Position numbers and translations under genes: made by a program. Shown in pieces: positions 1 through 8,510 of a DNA stretch of 32,096 nucleotides. This DNA is from Paracraurococcus sp049315625 (GTDB lineage Bacteria; Pseudomonadota; Alphaproteobacteria; Acetobacterales; Acetobacteraceae). Each line of letters begins with the position of its first letter. Position 1 is the stretch's first letter. The notes below the pieces were generated by a model. The model saw nothing but the letters and a program-made list of their open reading frames with translations, searched no databases and was not told the origin of the DNA. The DNA lies in the NCBI GenBank assembly GCA_049315625.1, contig JBMOJU010000014.1, forward strand, positions 1-32,096, read 5' to 3'.

Positions 1-1053
1 GCGCTTGACCAGGCTGATCATCTCGGGCGCGGCCTTGTGTTCATCAAACAGCCGGCCCACGCGCAGCACCGCATGCAGGCCAAGCGTGATTTCGGTTTGC
101 ATGTCAGCGAGCTTCTTCTGCACCAACTGTGTGGCCGCCAGCGGCTTGCCGAACATGATGCGGTTCAGCGTGTAATCCCGCGCCGCATGCCAGCAGAATT
201 CCGCAGCCCCCATGGCGCCCCAGGCAATGCCATAACGCGCGCGATTGAGGCAGGAGAAGGGGCCGGCCAGCGAACGCACGCCCGGCAGGCGGTTTTCTTC
301 CTGCACAAACACCTCATCCATCATGATCATGCCGGTGACAGAAGCGCGCAGGCTGAACTTGCCTTCGATTTTCGGCGTGGTGAGGCCCTTCATGCCGCGC
401 TCGACCAGGAAGCCGCGCAGGATGCCCTCGTCGTCCTTGGCCCAGACCACGGCGACGTCGGAGATCGGCGAGTTGGTGATCCAGGTCTTCGAGCCGTTGA
501 GGATGTAGCCGCCATCGACCTTCCGCGCCCGCGTGCGCATCGAGGACGGGTCGGATCCTGCATCGGGCTCGGTCAGGCCGAAGCAGCCGACGAATTCGCC
601 GGTGCGCAGCTTGGGCAGGAACTTCTCCTTCTGCGCATCGGAGCCGAAGGCGTAGATCGGGTACATCACCAGGCTGGACTGCACGCTGAAGGCGCTGCGG
701 TAGCCGCTGTCGACGCGCTCGACCTCGCGCGCCATCAGCCCGTAGGAGACGTAGTTGATCCCGGCGCAGCCATAGCCGTGCAAGGTGGCGCCGAGGAAGC
801 CCATCTCGCCGAACTCGTTCATGATCTCGCGGTGGAAGTGCTCCTTGCGGAAGGCTTCCTGCACGCGCGGCAGCAGCTTCTCCTGGCAGAACTGGTGCGC
901 GGCATCGCGGATCATCCGCTCATCCTCGGTCAGCGCGCCTTCCAGCAGCAGCGGGTCTTCCCAGACGAAAGCCGGCTGCGAGCGGCGCGGCGCGGCGACC
1001 GCGGTGTCGGACGCGCCCGAGGAGGGGATGCTGACGGGGTTGGCGACGTTCAT
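1..1053 (-). CDS. gcdH: Glutaryl-CoA dehydrogenase (3' end cut by window edge)
   Basis: Flavin acyl-CoA dehydrogenase that would oxidise and decarboxylate glutaryl-CoA to crotonyl-CoA in lysine/tryptophan/glutarate breakdown. 351 residues are visible and the frame is open to base 1. Family landmarks: FVWEDPLLLEGALTEDER near residue 29, VERVDSGYRS (111-120, with the Arg expected to touch the glutaryl carboxylate), GCFGLTEPDAGSDPSSM in the FAD/substrate middle domain, and LNRARYGIAWGAMGAAE and PLAATQLVQKKLADMQTE in the C-terminal helical domain. The last 50 or so residues, with the catalytic Glu of the TYEGT motif, lie outside the window. Of two in-frame ATGs, at 1059 and 1053, the second is chosen because GAGGAG sits 7 bases before it but only 1 base before the first. 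Within the acyl-CoA dehydrogenases, the GYRS/LNRARYGI pattern fits GcdH rather than short-chain enzymes. Confidence 0.93.
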   Translation of the reverse strand, partial: MNVANPVSIPSSGASDTAVAAPRRSQPAFVWEDPLLLEGALTEDERMIRDAAHQFCQEKLLPRVQEAFRKEHFHREIMNEFGEMGFLGATLHGYGCAGINYVSYGLMAREVERVDSGYRSAFSVQSSLVMYPIYAFGSDAQKEKFLPKLRTGEFVGCFGLTEPDAGSDPSSMRTRARKVDGGYILNGSKTWITNSPISDVAVVWAKDDEGILRGFLVERGMKGLTTPKIEGKFSLRASVTGMIMMDEVFVQEENRLPGVRSLAGPFSCLNRARYGIAWGAMGAAEFCWHAARDYTLNRIMFGKPLAATQLVQKKLADMQTEITLGLHAVLRVGRLFDEHKAAPEMISLVKR

Positions 1054-1129
1054 TGGCATTCTCCTCGGGGCTGCTGGGCGCAATCTGGCTCGGGGGGCGG
1101 GGTCCCGCAACCGGGCAGCGGATGCGGAA

Positions 1130-1152
1130 ACGGCCGGGGAGGCCCCGGCCGT
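1130..1152 (-). terminator. Intrinsic terminator after the DEAD-box helicase gene
   Basis: A perfect 10-bp stem (ACGGCCGGGG / CCCCGGCCGT) with a 3-base loop is followed on the minus strand by TTTCC. It starts about 33 bases past the helicase stop codon and lies before the gcdH ribosome site, so it fits termination of the helicase transcript. Confidence 0.7.
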
Positions 1153-1184
1153 CGATCCTGCTGCCTGGTCCCTGGCGTCAGGGT

Positions 1185-3191
1185 TCAGGCCGCTTCCTGG
1201 TCCTGGTCGGTCGCTGCGTCGCGGCGCGGGCGGGGGATCGGGATCAGCATGAAGGCCGGCACGGCATCGCCGAAGCCGCGCACCGGCGGGCCGAGATCGT
1301 CCCGGTCGCGCCGCCTGTGGTCGTCTCGGTCGCGCCGGCGGTCGTCACGGCCAGCCTGCGGCCGGTCGCGCCATTCCTCGCGCGGCGGCGGGGGCAGCGG
1401 GGCGGCCGCACGGTCCCGCTCGAACCGGTCGGGGCGTTCAGACCGCTCGCTCCGTTCCGGCCGCGGACCGCGATCTGGACGATCCGTGCGCACCGGGCGG
1501 TCGCGCGGCGGGGCGCTGCGGTCGCGCTCGGGACGCTCGGCCTGCTCGGCCGAGGCCGCGACGATATCGCGCTCCGGACGGGCCGGACGTTCGCCGCGCT
1601 CCGGGCGACGATCGCGCCCCCCGCGGCCGGCATCGCGGCTGCTGCTGCTGCCGCTGCGGCCGCCGCGGGGCGGGCCGCCACGGCCGCCGCGGCCCTTCGG
1701 CCGCGCCGCCGCCTCGGCAATTTCCTCGTTGCTGACCGGATCCAGCCCCTCGATTTCGATGCGCGGGATCGGCCGGCCAGTCAGCTTCTCGATGGCCGCG
1801 ACGTTGCGGGCATCATCCGCGGTGGCGATGGTGAAGGCGGCGCCCTGCTTGCCGGCCCGGCCGGTGCGGCCGATGCGGTGGACGTAGTCTTCGTCGCGGA
1901 AGGGGACGTCGAAGTTGAAGACGTGGGAGAGGCCGCCGATGTCGATGCCGCGCGCCGCGACGTCCGAGCACACCAGCAGCTGCAGCTCGTTCGCCTTGAA
2001 CTTGTTCAGCGTGGCGAAGCGGGTCGATTGGTCCATGTCGCCATGCAGCGCGCCGACGGAGAAGCCGTGCCGCTTGAGCGACTTATAGAGGATGTCGACC
2101 TCGGTCTTCCGGTTGCAGAAGATCAGGGCATTCTGCACCTGCTCCCGCCGGATCAGCCGGCGCAGCGCCTCCCGCTTGTCGAGCTCGCGCGTCCAGAGCA
2201 GCCCGGCGACGATGGTGGTCGCCACGCTGGCCGGGGCGGAGACACTGATCTCCTTCGGGTTCTGCAGGAAGGCATCCGCCAGCTTGCGGATCTCGGGCGC
2301 CATGGTCGCGGAGAAGAACAGGGTCTGCCGCATCGGCGGGAGCATCGAGACGATGCGCTCCACGTCCGGGATGAAGCCCATGTCCAGCATGCGGTCGGCC
2401 TCGTCGATGACGAGCACCTTGCAATCCGCCAGCAGAATGCGGCCACGATCGAACAAATCCAGCAGCCGGCCCGGCGTGGCGATCAGGACGTCGACGCCCT
2501 TCTCCAGCACCGCGCGCTGGTCGTTCATGCTCTCGCCGCCGATCAGCAGCGCATGCACCAGGTTCAGGTGCTTGCCGTACTTGACGAAGTTCTCGGCGAC
2601 CTGAAGGGCCAGTTCGCGGGTCGGCTCCAGGATCAGGCTGCGCGGCATGCGCGCCTTGGCCCGGCCGGAGGCGAGGATGTCCAGCATCGGCAGGGTGAAG
2701 CCGGCGGTCTTACCGGTTCCGGTCTGGGCGCAGCCGAGGACGTCGCGGCCCATCAGCACGATCGGGATGGCGGCTTCCTGGATCGGCGTGGGGATCACGT
2801 AGCCAGCTTCGGCGACTGCCTGCAGGATCGGCTCCGACAGGCCGAGATCGGCGAATGTGACGCGCGGCGCGGTGGGCTCCTCGGCGTCGTCCTCGTCGTC
2901 GTCATCCTCGTCTTCGTCGTCGGCCTCGTATTCCGTCCCCGCATCCGTCATGTCCGCGGCGGCATCGGTCACTGCCGGCGGCGCAGCGGTCGCGGAGACC
3001 GGATCAACCGGGTCGGCATCGGCGTCGGCAGTTGCCAGCGCTTCGGATACCGGAACGGCGACGAGTTCCGGTTCGGTCCCGGCAACGGCTTCCGACACCG
3101 CCTCCATCGCCGGCGGTGGGGCCGGATGCCCGTTGGTGTCGTGCTGAGTGTCGGCGGCCGCTTCGGCGGGCCGGTCGGACGTATCGGTCAA
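1185..3191 (-). CDS. DEAD-box ATP-dependent RNA helicase with acidic N-terminus and Arg-rich tail
   Basis: Cytoplasmic RNA helicase of the RhlE/CsdA/DbpA-like superfamily 2 group, likely acting in ribosome assembly or RNA turnover. Counting from a TTG start at 3191 (668 aa): acidic run at 87-105, Q motif around TPIQ (135-138), motif I AQTGTGKT with Lys161, Ia PTREL, TPGR, DEAD at 263-266, SAT at 294-296, and motif VI HRIGRTGR at 438-445. From about residue 498 the protein is low-complexity, Gly/Arg-rich and then Arg/Asp/Glu/Pro-rich, a typical RNA-binding tail. The frame is open upstream to an ATG at 3326, but those 45 residues look non-coding, no Shine-Dalgarno precedes that ATG, and a promoter-like pair lies downstream of it. 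GAAGGA precedes the TTG by about 12 bases. The start is uncertain; the family call is firm. Confidence 0.93.
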   Translation of the reverse strand: MTDTSDRPAEAAADTQHDTNGHPAPPPAMEAVSEAVAGTEPELVAVPVSEALATADADADPVDPVSATAAPPAVTDAAADMTDAGTEYEADDEDEDDDDEDDAEEPTAPRVTFADLGLSEPILQAVAEAGYVIPTPIQEAAIPIVLMGRDVLGCAQTGTGKTAGFTLPMLDILASGRAKARMPRSLILEPTRELALQVAENFVKYGKHLNLVHALLIGGESMNDQRAVLEKGVDVLIATPGRLLDLFDRGRILLADCKVLVIDEADRMLDMGFIPDVERIVSMLPPMRQTLFFSATMAPEIRKLADAFLQNPKEISVSAPASVATTIVAGLLWTRELDKREALRRLIRREQVQNALIFCNRKTEVDILYKSLKRHGFSVGALHGDMDQSTRFATLNKFKANELQLLVCSDVAARGIDIGGLSHVFNFDVPFRDEDYVHRIGRTGRAGKQGAAFTIATADDARNVAAIEKLTGRPIPRIEIEGLDPVSNEEIAEAAARPKGRGGRGGPPRGGRSGSSSSRDAGRGGRDRRPERGERPARPERDIVAASAEQAERPERDRSAPPRDRPVRTDRPDRGPRPERSERSERPDRFERDRAAAPLPPPPREEWRDRPQAGRDDRRRDRDDHRRRDRDDLGPPVRGFGDAVPAFMLIPIPRPRRDAATDQDQEAA

Positions 3192-3310
3192 GTGCGGTCG
3201 GTTCCTTCGCCGGGACAGCGGCGGCATGGCGGCCGGTTGCCCGATGGCAATGGCCGAAAACCGACGCCCGGCACGCCGAATCCATCGGCCGCCGTTCCAG
3301 GTCCGGCAGC

Positions 3311-3339
3311 CATATGCGCTTCCCATGCCAGGAAATCAA
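3311..3339 (-). promoter_or_regulatory. Possible promoter of the helicase gene
   Basis: On the minus strand TTGATT (3339-3334) and CATATG (3316-3311) are separated by 17 bases. The match to the -35 box is fair and to the -10 box weak. If used, transcription would begin near 3304, downstream of the farthest ATG, which supports the later TTG start. Confidence 0.3.
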
Positions 3340-3391
3340 GCTTTACCGCGGATTGTGCCGTCTGCGCGCCGCGCCTATGGGCATCCGCGCC

Positions 3392-4090
3392 ATGCCCGAG
3401 ACGCCCAGCCTGCTTCTGCTCCCCGGCCTGCTCTGCGACGCCCGCCTGTGGCGCGACCAGGTCGATGCGCTCGCTGGCGAGGTCGAGTGCCTGATCGCCG
3501 ATACCATGCTGGACGACAGCCTGCCGGCGATGGCCGCCCGTGCCCTTGCCACGGCGCCGCCGCGCTTCGCGCTGGCCGGGCTGTCGATGGGTGGCTACCT
3601 GGCGTTCGAGATTCTGCGCCAGGCCCCCGAACGGGTGACGCGGGTCGCGCTGCTCGATACCTCGGCGCGGCCGGACAGCCCATTTCAGGCCCGCCGTCGC
3701 CGCGGGCTGATCGCATTGAGCCGGACCGGCCTGTTCCGCGGCGTGACGCCGCGGCTTCTGCCGCAACTGATCCATCCCAACCATGTGGCCGGACCGATCG
3801 GCGAGGCGGTGCTGGCGATGGCCGATCGGGTCGGGCGCAACGCTTTCCTGCGCCAGCAGGCGGCCATCCTCGCGCGCCCTGACAGCCGCCCTGACCTGGC
3901 GCGGATCCGCGTGCCGACCCTTGTCGTGGTGGGGGAGGCGGATGCGGTGACGCCGCCCGATCTTGCCGAGGAGATGGCCGCCGGCATCTCTGGCGCGGCG
4001 TTGCACCGGATCCCTGGCAGTGGCCATCTGCCGCCCATGGAGGCGCCGACGGCGGTGACCGCGTTGCTGCGGGACTGGCTGCTGGCCTAA
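3392..4090 (+). CDS. Alpha/beta-fold hydrolase
   Basis: A 232-residue cytoplasmic alpha/beta hydrolase of the small esterase/BioH-like type; the substrate cannot be told. It opens with the LLLLPGLLCDARLW strand and oxyanion-loop region, has the nucleophile elbow GLSMGG with the catalytic Ser, the acid-residue strand VVVGEADAVTPP with a likely catalytic Asp, and the His motif GSGHLPPMEAP near the C-terminus, so the triad appears complete. There is no signal peptide. ATGs at 3377 and 3392 are both possible and neither has a clear Shine-Dalgarno; 3392 starts directly before the conserved fold. It is divergent from the helicase. Its TAA overlaps the TAG of the convergent small gene in the four bases CTAA. 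Confidence 0.88.
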   Translation: MPETPSLLLLPGLLCDARLWRDQVDALAGEVECLIADTMLDDSLPAMAARALATAPPRFALAGLSMGGYLAFEILRQAPERVTRVALLDTSARPDSPFQARRRRGLIALSRTGLFRGVTPRLLPQLIHPNHVAGPIGEAVLAMADRVGRNAFLRQQAAILARPDSRPDLARIRVPTLVVVGEADAVTPPDLAEEMAAGISGAALHRIPGSGHLPPMEAPTAVTALLRDWLLA

Positions 4091-4383
4091 TCCGGCAGGC
4101 AGCGGACCGCCTCCGGCCGCGCCAGCGCTGCGCCGGGATGCGTGCCGGCGGGGCAGGGCGCCTGGCGATATGCCGGCGGCGGCAGGCCCTGGTCCCAGCC
4201 GCGCGCGGTGCCGTTCCCCGTCGCGGCGCGGCAGCGGCCGCCCTGGCCGCGCACCGGCTGACCGCCATACGGGCAGAGGAAGCGTCGCGCCGCCTCCAAC
4301 GCCGCCGGGTCCGGCCGCGCGGAGACCGTCGGACTGGTGCCAAGCACCAGGACGGCCGCAAGCAGCGCCGCGTGGCGCAGCAC
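4087..4383 (-). CDS. Small secreted protein of unknown function
   Basis: Not recognised. From a GTG at 4383 it reads LRHAALLAAVLVLGTSPTVSA, a good Sec signal peptide with cleavage after VSA, and then a mature part of about 76 residues rich in Pro, Gly, Arg and Ala with four Cys (FLCPYGG, GRCRA, APCPAG, VRCLPD), suggesting two periplasmic disulfides. An in-frame ATG at 4452 would add 23 residues and overlap the divergent binding-protein start by two bases; the shorter form gives the better signal peptide. Neither start has a clear ribosome site. Its stop overlaps the stop of the facing hydrolase gene. The reading frame could be chance in such GC-rich DNA, but the signal peptide and cysteine spacing argue for a real gene. 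Confidence 0.55.
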   Translation of the reverse strand: MLRHAALLAAVLVLGTSPTVSARPDPAALEAARRFLCPYGGQPVRGQGGRCRAATGNGTARGWDQGLPPPAYRQAPCPAGTHPGAALARPEAVRCLPD

Positions 4384-4450
4384 CGGGCCGGCGGCCCGGT
4401 TTGAGTCGCGCGGCGGTTCGGGGCATCGTCGCAGGAGGGAGAACAGAGCC

Positions 4451-5665
4451 ATGTCCAGCATCGAACGCCGCGTGCTTCTTACCGGTATGGCAGCCATGCC
4501 CCTGGCCGCGCCCGGTCTGTTGCGCGCCCAACCGCGCCCCGTCCAGATCGGCCTGCTCAGCGACATGAGCGGTCCTTTCCGCGATGTGGGCGGTCCAGGC
4601 AACCGGGTCGCCGCTGAACTTGCGATCCAGGATTTCGGCGGCAGCGTGCTCGGCCGACCGATTGCCACGCGGCAGGCCGATGGGCAGAACCGCGCCGACG
4701 TCTCGGCCGGGCTGGCGCGCGAATGGATCGACAACCTAGGCGTCGACGTGCTGGTCGATGGCGCGGCCAGTTCCTCCGGCCTGGCGATCCAGGAAGTCTG
4801 CCGCGAGAAGAAGCGCATCTACGTCATCACCGGCCCGGCGACCTCCGACATGACGGGCGCCAAATGTTCGCCCTACGGGATCCACTTCGGCTTCGACACC
4901 TATGCGCTGGCGCATGGCACCGGGACGGCGCTGACGAAGTCGGGTGGCGATTCCTGGTACTTCATCACCTCCGACTACGCCTTCGGCCATGCGCTGGAAC
5001 GCGACACCATGGCTGCCGTCCGGGCGGCCGGGGGCCGGGTGGTGGGCGCGGTGCGGGCGCCGCTCAACAACGCCGATTTCTCCTCCTTCCTGATTCAGGC
5101 GAAGGCCTCCGGCGCCAAGGTTGTCGGCTTCGCGCTGGCGGGCGTCGACCTGCAGAACTGCATCAAGCAGGCGGCCGAATTCGGCCTGACCCGCGGCGGC
5201 GCCAGGATCGCCACGCTGCTGGTGCAGATCACCGACATCGTCGCGCTGGGGCAGAAGACCTGCGAGGGCATGGTGCTGACTGACAGCTTCTACTGGGACC
5301 AGTCCGCGACGACGCGGGCCTGGGCGCAGCGCTACATGGCGAGGATGACAACGCCGCCCGGCCTGCAGCACGCCGCGGTCTATACCGGTGTGACGCATTG
5401 GTTGAAGGCGGTGCAGGCCACCGGCGGCACCGATGCCGATGCGGTGGCGGCGCAAATGAAGGCGGCGCCGGTCGACGACATGTACAACGACAAGGTCCGC
5501 ATCCGGGAGGATGGCCGCACCCTGCATGTGATGCATCTTTGGGAGGTCAAGCGGGAGGCCGAAGCGAAGCACAAATACGATTTCTGCAAGCTGATTACGG
5601 ACATTCCGCCCGATCAGGCGTGGCGGCCGCTGGCCGAGGGCGGTTGCCCGCTGGTGAAGGCGTAA
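4451..5665 (+). CDS. ABC transporter substrate-binding protein, LIV (branched-chain amino acid) type
   Basis: A 404-residue periplasmic solute receptor of the Peripla_BP_6 family that would deliver a small amide, amino acid or aromatic acid to a LivHMGF-type importer. The N-terminus MSSIERRVLLTGMAAMPLAA, ending near LLRAQ (residue 27), has a twin-arginine and looks like a Tat or Sec signal. The mature protein begins PVQIGLLSDMSGPFRDVGGPG, the classic first strand and ligand loop, followed by AAELAIQDFGGSVLGRPI and the hinge region SDYAFGHALERD. An AGGAGGGAG ribosome site precedes the ATG. No permease or ATPase gene is in the window, so it is an orphan here. The ligand is unknown. Confidence 0.92.
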   Translation: MSSIERRVLLTGMAAMPLAAPGLLRAQPRPVQIGLLSDMSGPFRDVGGPGNRVAAELAIQDFGGSVLGRPIATRQADGQNRADVSAGLAREWIDNLGVDVLVDGAASSSGLAIQEVCREKKRIYVITGPATSDMTGAKCSPYGIHFGFDTYALAHGTGTALTKSGGDSWYFITSDYAFGHALERDTMAAVRAAGGRVVGAVRAPLNNADFSSFLIQAKASGAKVVGFALAGVDLQNCIKQAAEFGLTRGGARIATLLVQITDIVALGQKTCEGMVLTDSFYWDQSATTRAWAQRYMARMTTPPGLQHAAVYTGVTHWLKAVQATGGTDADAVAAQMKAAPVDDMYNDKVRIREDGRTLHVMHLWEVKREAEAKHKYDFCKLITDIPPDQAWRPLAEGGCPLVKA

Positions 5666-5874
5666 GCGAAGCCCGCTGGCCATCGGCGCGTTCCGCCATG
5701 CGAGGCGGCCCCTTGGCGGCGGCGCAGGGGCAGGTCTGGCGCCGTGGCCAAGCTCCATGGGCGGATTGCCCTGATGCGGCGCCGACCGGCCTACCTTGTG
5801 CCAGCGACCGCGGGCGATTGCCTGTGGCTGGCGCAGGAGCCTGAGCGGCGGTTGGAGCCGCTGGGTCGCGGCGC

Positions 5875-5901
5875 GGCGGCGGAACGGACGCGTCCGCCGC
5901 C
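5875..5901 (-). terminator. Hairpin just past parE
   Basis: A perfect 9-bp stem (GGCGGCGGA / TCCGCCGCC) with a 9-base loop begins 8 bases after the parE stop on the minus strand. No T-run follows, so it may be a GC-rich terminator or an RNA 3'-end protector. The rest of 5666-5909, between the convergent binding-protein and parE genes, shows no supportable gene. Confidence 0.45.
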
Positions 5902-5909
5902 CGTCATCT

Positions 5910-7892
5910 TCAGACGTCGACCTCCTCGACATCCAGCTTCGCCGCATTGTCCTGGATGAACTTGAAGCGCAGCTCCGGCTTGCGGCCCATCAGCGCTTCC
6001 ATCAGGTCGGCGGTATCGGCGCGATCCTCCGGCGGCAGCACCACACGCAGCAGGGTGCGCCGCTTCGGGTCCATCGTCGTCTCCTTCAAGGTCGCCGGCG
6101 GCATTTCGCCCAGGCCCTTGAAGCGGCTGACCTCGACCTTCTGGTTCGGCTTGAACTCCCGCTTCTGCAACCGCTCCCGGTCGCGGTCGTCCATGGCATA
6201 GACCGACTTGCCGCCGGCCTGCAGGCGATACAGCGGCGGCTGCGCCAGGAAGACGCGGCCCTGGGAGACCAGCTCGCGCAGCTCCTTGTAGAAGAAGGTC
6301 ATGAGCAGGGCGGCGATATGCGCGCCGTCGACATCGGCGTCGGTCATGATGACGATGCGGCCGTAGCGCAGCCGGGCGAGGTCGAAGCGGTCGCCGGCGC
6401 CGCAGCCCAGCGCTTCGATCAGATCCTTCAGCTCCTGGTTCTGCCGCAGCTTGTCGGCGCTGGCGCTGGCGACGTTGAGGATCTTGCCGCGCAGCGGCAG
6501 CACCGCCTGGGTCTCCCGGTCGCGCGCCTGCTTGGCGCTGCCGCCGGCCGAATCGCCCTCCACCAGGAACAGCTCGGTGCCCTCGGCGCTCTCGCGCGAG
6601 CAATCCGCCAGCTTGCCGGGCAGGCGCAGCTTGCGCGTTGCCGATTTGCGCGGCGTGTCCTTCTGCTCGCGCCGGCGGATGCGGTCCTCGGCGCGTTCGA
6701 TCGCCCAGGCCAGCAGGTTGCCGGCGGTCTGCGGGTCGCCCGCCAGCCAATGGTCGAAATGATCGCGCAGCGCCGCTTCTACCAGCCGCTGCGCTTCGGG
6801 GCTGGTCAGCTTCTCCTTGGTCTGGCCCTGGAATTGCGGCTCCCGCACGAAGACGCTCAGCATCCCCGCCATGCCGCCGAACAGGTCCTCTGCGGTGACC
6901 GTCCCGGCGCGCTTGTCCTTCTTCAACTCGCCATAGGCGCGCAGGCCCTTGACGAGGGCATTGCGCAGCCCGGCCTCATGCGTGCCGCCCTGGCTGGTCG
7001 GGATGGTGTTGGCGTAGGTCGAAAGGAACCCCTCGCCCTGGTCCAGCCAGGTGATCGCCCATTCGCAGCGCCCGGCGCCCTCCGGAAAGCTGGCTTCCCC
7101 GACATAGGGGGCGGGCACGACCTGGTTGCGCCTCTCGATGGCGCTGCTGAGGAAATCCGCCAGCCCGCCGGGGAAATGCAGCACCGCGCTGGCCGGCGTC
7201 TCGTCTTTCGCCAGCGACGGGTCGCAGGACCAGCGGATCTCGACGCCGCGGTACAGATAGGCCTTGGACCGGCAGAGCCGGTAGAGCCGCGCCGCGGAGA
7301 ACAGCAGGGCGCCGAAGATCTCCGGATCCGGCTTGAAGCGCAGCGACGTGCCGCGCCGGTTGTGGATGGCCCCGGCATTCTTCAGCGTGCCGAGCGGCTT
7401 GCCGCGCGAATAGGCCTGGCTGAAGAGCGTGCGGTCGCGTGCCACCTCCACCTCCAGCCGCTCCGACAATGCGTTCACGACGCTGCTGCCGACGCCGTGC
7501 AGGCCGCCCGAGGTGTCGTAGGCCTTGCCGGAGAATTTGCCGCCGGAATGCAGGGTGGTGAGGATGACCTCGAGCGCCGAGAGCTTGGGGAATTTCGGGT
7601 GCGGGTCGGTCGGGATTCCTCGTCCGTTATCGCGTACCATCAGCCAATTGCCGGCTTCCAGAGTCATCTCGATGCGGTCGGCATGGCCGGCCACCGCCTC
7701 GTCCATCGCATTGTCGAGGATCTCGGCGGCGAGGTGGTGTAGCGCGTTGTCGTCGGTCCCGCCGATATACATGCCTGGCCGGCGCCGGACGGGCTCCAGC
7801 CCCTCCAGCACCTCGATGTCCTTGGCGGAGTAGGAGGCGGGCTCGGGCGCGCCGCCTTTCGGGGGCCGCTTGCCTCCGAACAGGTCGTTCAT
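5910..7892 (-). CDS. parE: DNA topoisomerase IV subunit B
   Basis: ATPase subunit of the type IIA topoisomerase that unlinks daughter chromosomes; it works with ParC, which is not in the window. 660 residues. The GHKL ATPase has EILDNAMDEAVAG (Bergerat N-box) and DNGRGIPTDPHPKFPKLSALE with LHGVGSSVVNALS; the transducer domain follows; then the TOPRIM domain has LFLVEGDSAGGSAKQARDR and IMTDADVDGAHI. The sequence ends with a short GyrB-type C-terminus. The PHPKF loop, DNAMDE motif and length fit ParE better than GyrB, which is usually about 800 residues. The frame extends upstream to 7943, but ATG 7892 is chosen because AGGGGAA lies 6 bases before it. Confidence 0.93.
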   Translation of the reverse strand: MNDLFGGKRPPKGGAPEPASYSAKDIEVLEGLEPVRRRPGMYIGGTDDNALHHLAAEILDNAMDEAVAGHADRIEMTLEAGNWLMVRDNGRGIPTDPHPKFPKLSALEVILTTLHSGGKFSGKAYDTSGGLHGVGSSVVNALSERLEVEVARDRTLFSQAYSRGKPLGTLKNAGAIHNRRGTSLRFKPDPEIFGALLFSAARLYRLCRSKAYLYRGVEIRWSCDPSLAKDETPASAVLHFPGGLADFLSSAIERRNQVVPAPYVGEASFPEGAGRCEWAITWLDQGEGFLSTYANTIPTSQGGTHEAGLRNALVKGLRAYGELKKDKRAGTVTAEDLFGGMAGMLSVFVREPQFQGQTKEKLTSPEAQRLVEAALRDHFDHWLAGDPQTAGNLLAWAIERAEDRIRRREQKDTPRKSATRKLRLPGKLADCSRESAEGTELFLVEGDSAGGSAKQARDRETQAVLPLRGKILNVASASADKLRQNQELKDLIEALGCGAGDRFDLARLRYGRIVIMTDADVDGAHIAALLMTFFYKELRELVSQGRVFLAQPPLYRLQAGGKSVYAMDDRDRERLQKREFKPNQKVEVSRFKGLGEMPPATLKETTMDPKRRTLLRVVLPPEDRADTADLMEALMGRKPELRFKFIQDNAAKLDVEEVDV

Positions 7893-7914
7893 GTCTTGTT
7901 CCCCTGATCCTACC

Positions 7915-7943
7915 ACGATAGCCTTGGCCCCGCCCTCATACAA
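7915..7943 (-). promoter_or_regulatory. Possible parE promoter
   Basis: On the minus strand TTGTAT (7943-7938) and TATCGT (7920-7915) are 17 bases apart, in the 114-base gap between dps and parE and about 20 bases before the chosen start. The match is moderate. Confidence 0.35.
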
Positions 7944-7975
7944 TGTGAGGCGCGAGTCGCGGCGGGGGACCTGGG

Positions 7976-8000
7976 GAGGGGGGCCTGCGTGGCCCCCCTT
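7976..8000 (-). terminator. Terminator-like hairpin after dps
   Basis: GGGGGGCC (7978-7985) and GGCCCCCC (7991-7998) form an 8-bp perfect stem with a 5-base loop, extended by an A-T pair. On the minus strand it starts about 7 bases after the dps stop. No U-tract follows. Confidence 0.5.
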
Positions 8001-8006
8001 GGTGGC

Positions 8007-8510
8007 TCAGGGGGCCGTGTCGTGCGGCAGATGCGCCTCCAGCATCCACAGCATCTTGTCGGTGGCGCGGGACTTTTCGGTCAGCAGATCGGCGGTGTCG
8101 GCGTCACCGGCCTCGTCGGTCTGGTCGATGCCCTCACGCAGGGTCTTCGCCACCAGGGCGTAGCGGTCGGCCAGCGCCTTCACGTGGTCCATGCCGGCAT
8201 GCAGGTCGGTCGGGTAGGACGGCAGGCGGGTCGACTTCGCCAGCACCTGGGTGGTGCCGTTGGCGGTGCCGCCAAGCTGGACGATGCGCTCCGCCAGGTC
8301 GTCGGTCGCCACCGCCAAGTCAGTGTAGAACTGCTCGAACAGCTTGTGCAGCTCGCCGAAATGCGGGCCCTTGACGTTCCAGTGGGCCTGCCGTGTGGCG
8401 TTGAACAGGTCGGTGCCGTCGGCCAGGCACCCCTGCAGGACCTCGATCGAGACCTGCTTGGCATTGGTCGGGACATCGTTGCGCGTGGGCAGGGTCGAAG
8501 CCTTGGCCAT
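8007..8510 (-). CDS. dps: Dps family DNA-protecting ferritin-like protein
   Basis: A 167-residue dodecameric mini-ferritin that binds DNA and oxidises and stores iron using peroxide, protecting the nucleoid in starvation or oxidative stress. The ferroxidase pattern is visible: His43 in QAHWNVKGPHF, then FYTDLAVATDDLAERI with the Asp (about 70) and Glu74, which meet at the dimer interface. The N-terminus MAKASTLPTRNDVPTNAK is short and carries a few Lys/Arg that could contact DNA. The start at 8510 is set by GAGGAG 7 bases upstream; the frame continues to 8543 without a ribosome site. A 6-bp hairpin with a 4-base loop (8550-8565) lies in the upstream gap, but I see no clear promoter. Confidence 0.93.
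   Translation of the reverse strand: MAKASTLPTRNDVPTNAKQVSIEVLQGCLADGTDLFNATRQAHWNVKGPHFGELHKLFEQFYTDLAVATDDLAERIVQLGGTANGTTQVLAKSTRLPSYPTDLHAGMDHVKALADRYALVAKTLREGIDQTDEAGDADTADLLTEKSRATDKMLWMLEAHLPHDTAP

Noticed and set aside
37..3494. Very long plus-strand reading frames (616 and 813 residues) opposite gcdH and the helicase
   Set aside because: They are antisense to clear enzyme genes, are rich in Arg/Ala/Gly/His with no domain or motif, and arise from the GC-rich third positions of the real genes.
5744..5959. 71-residue plus-strand frame between the LIV-type binding protein and parE
   Set aside because: It overlaps the 3' end of parE by 50 bases, lacks a ribosome site and has a composition like other shadow frames.
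5910..7892. GyrB rather than ParE
   Set aside because: At 660 residues and with the DPHPKFPKLSALE loop the sequence fits ParE; GyrB of alphaproteobacteria is about 800 residues.
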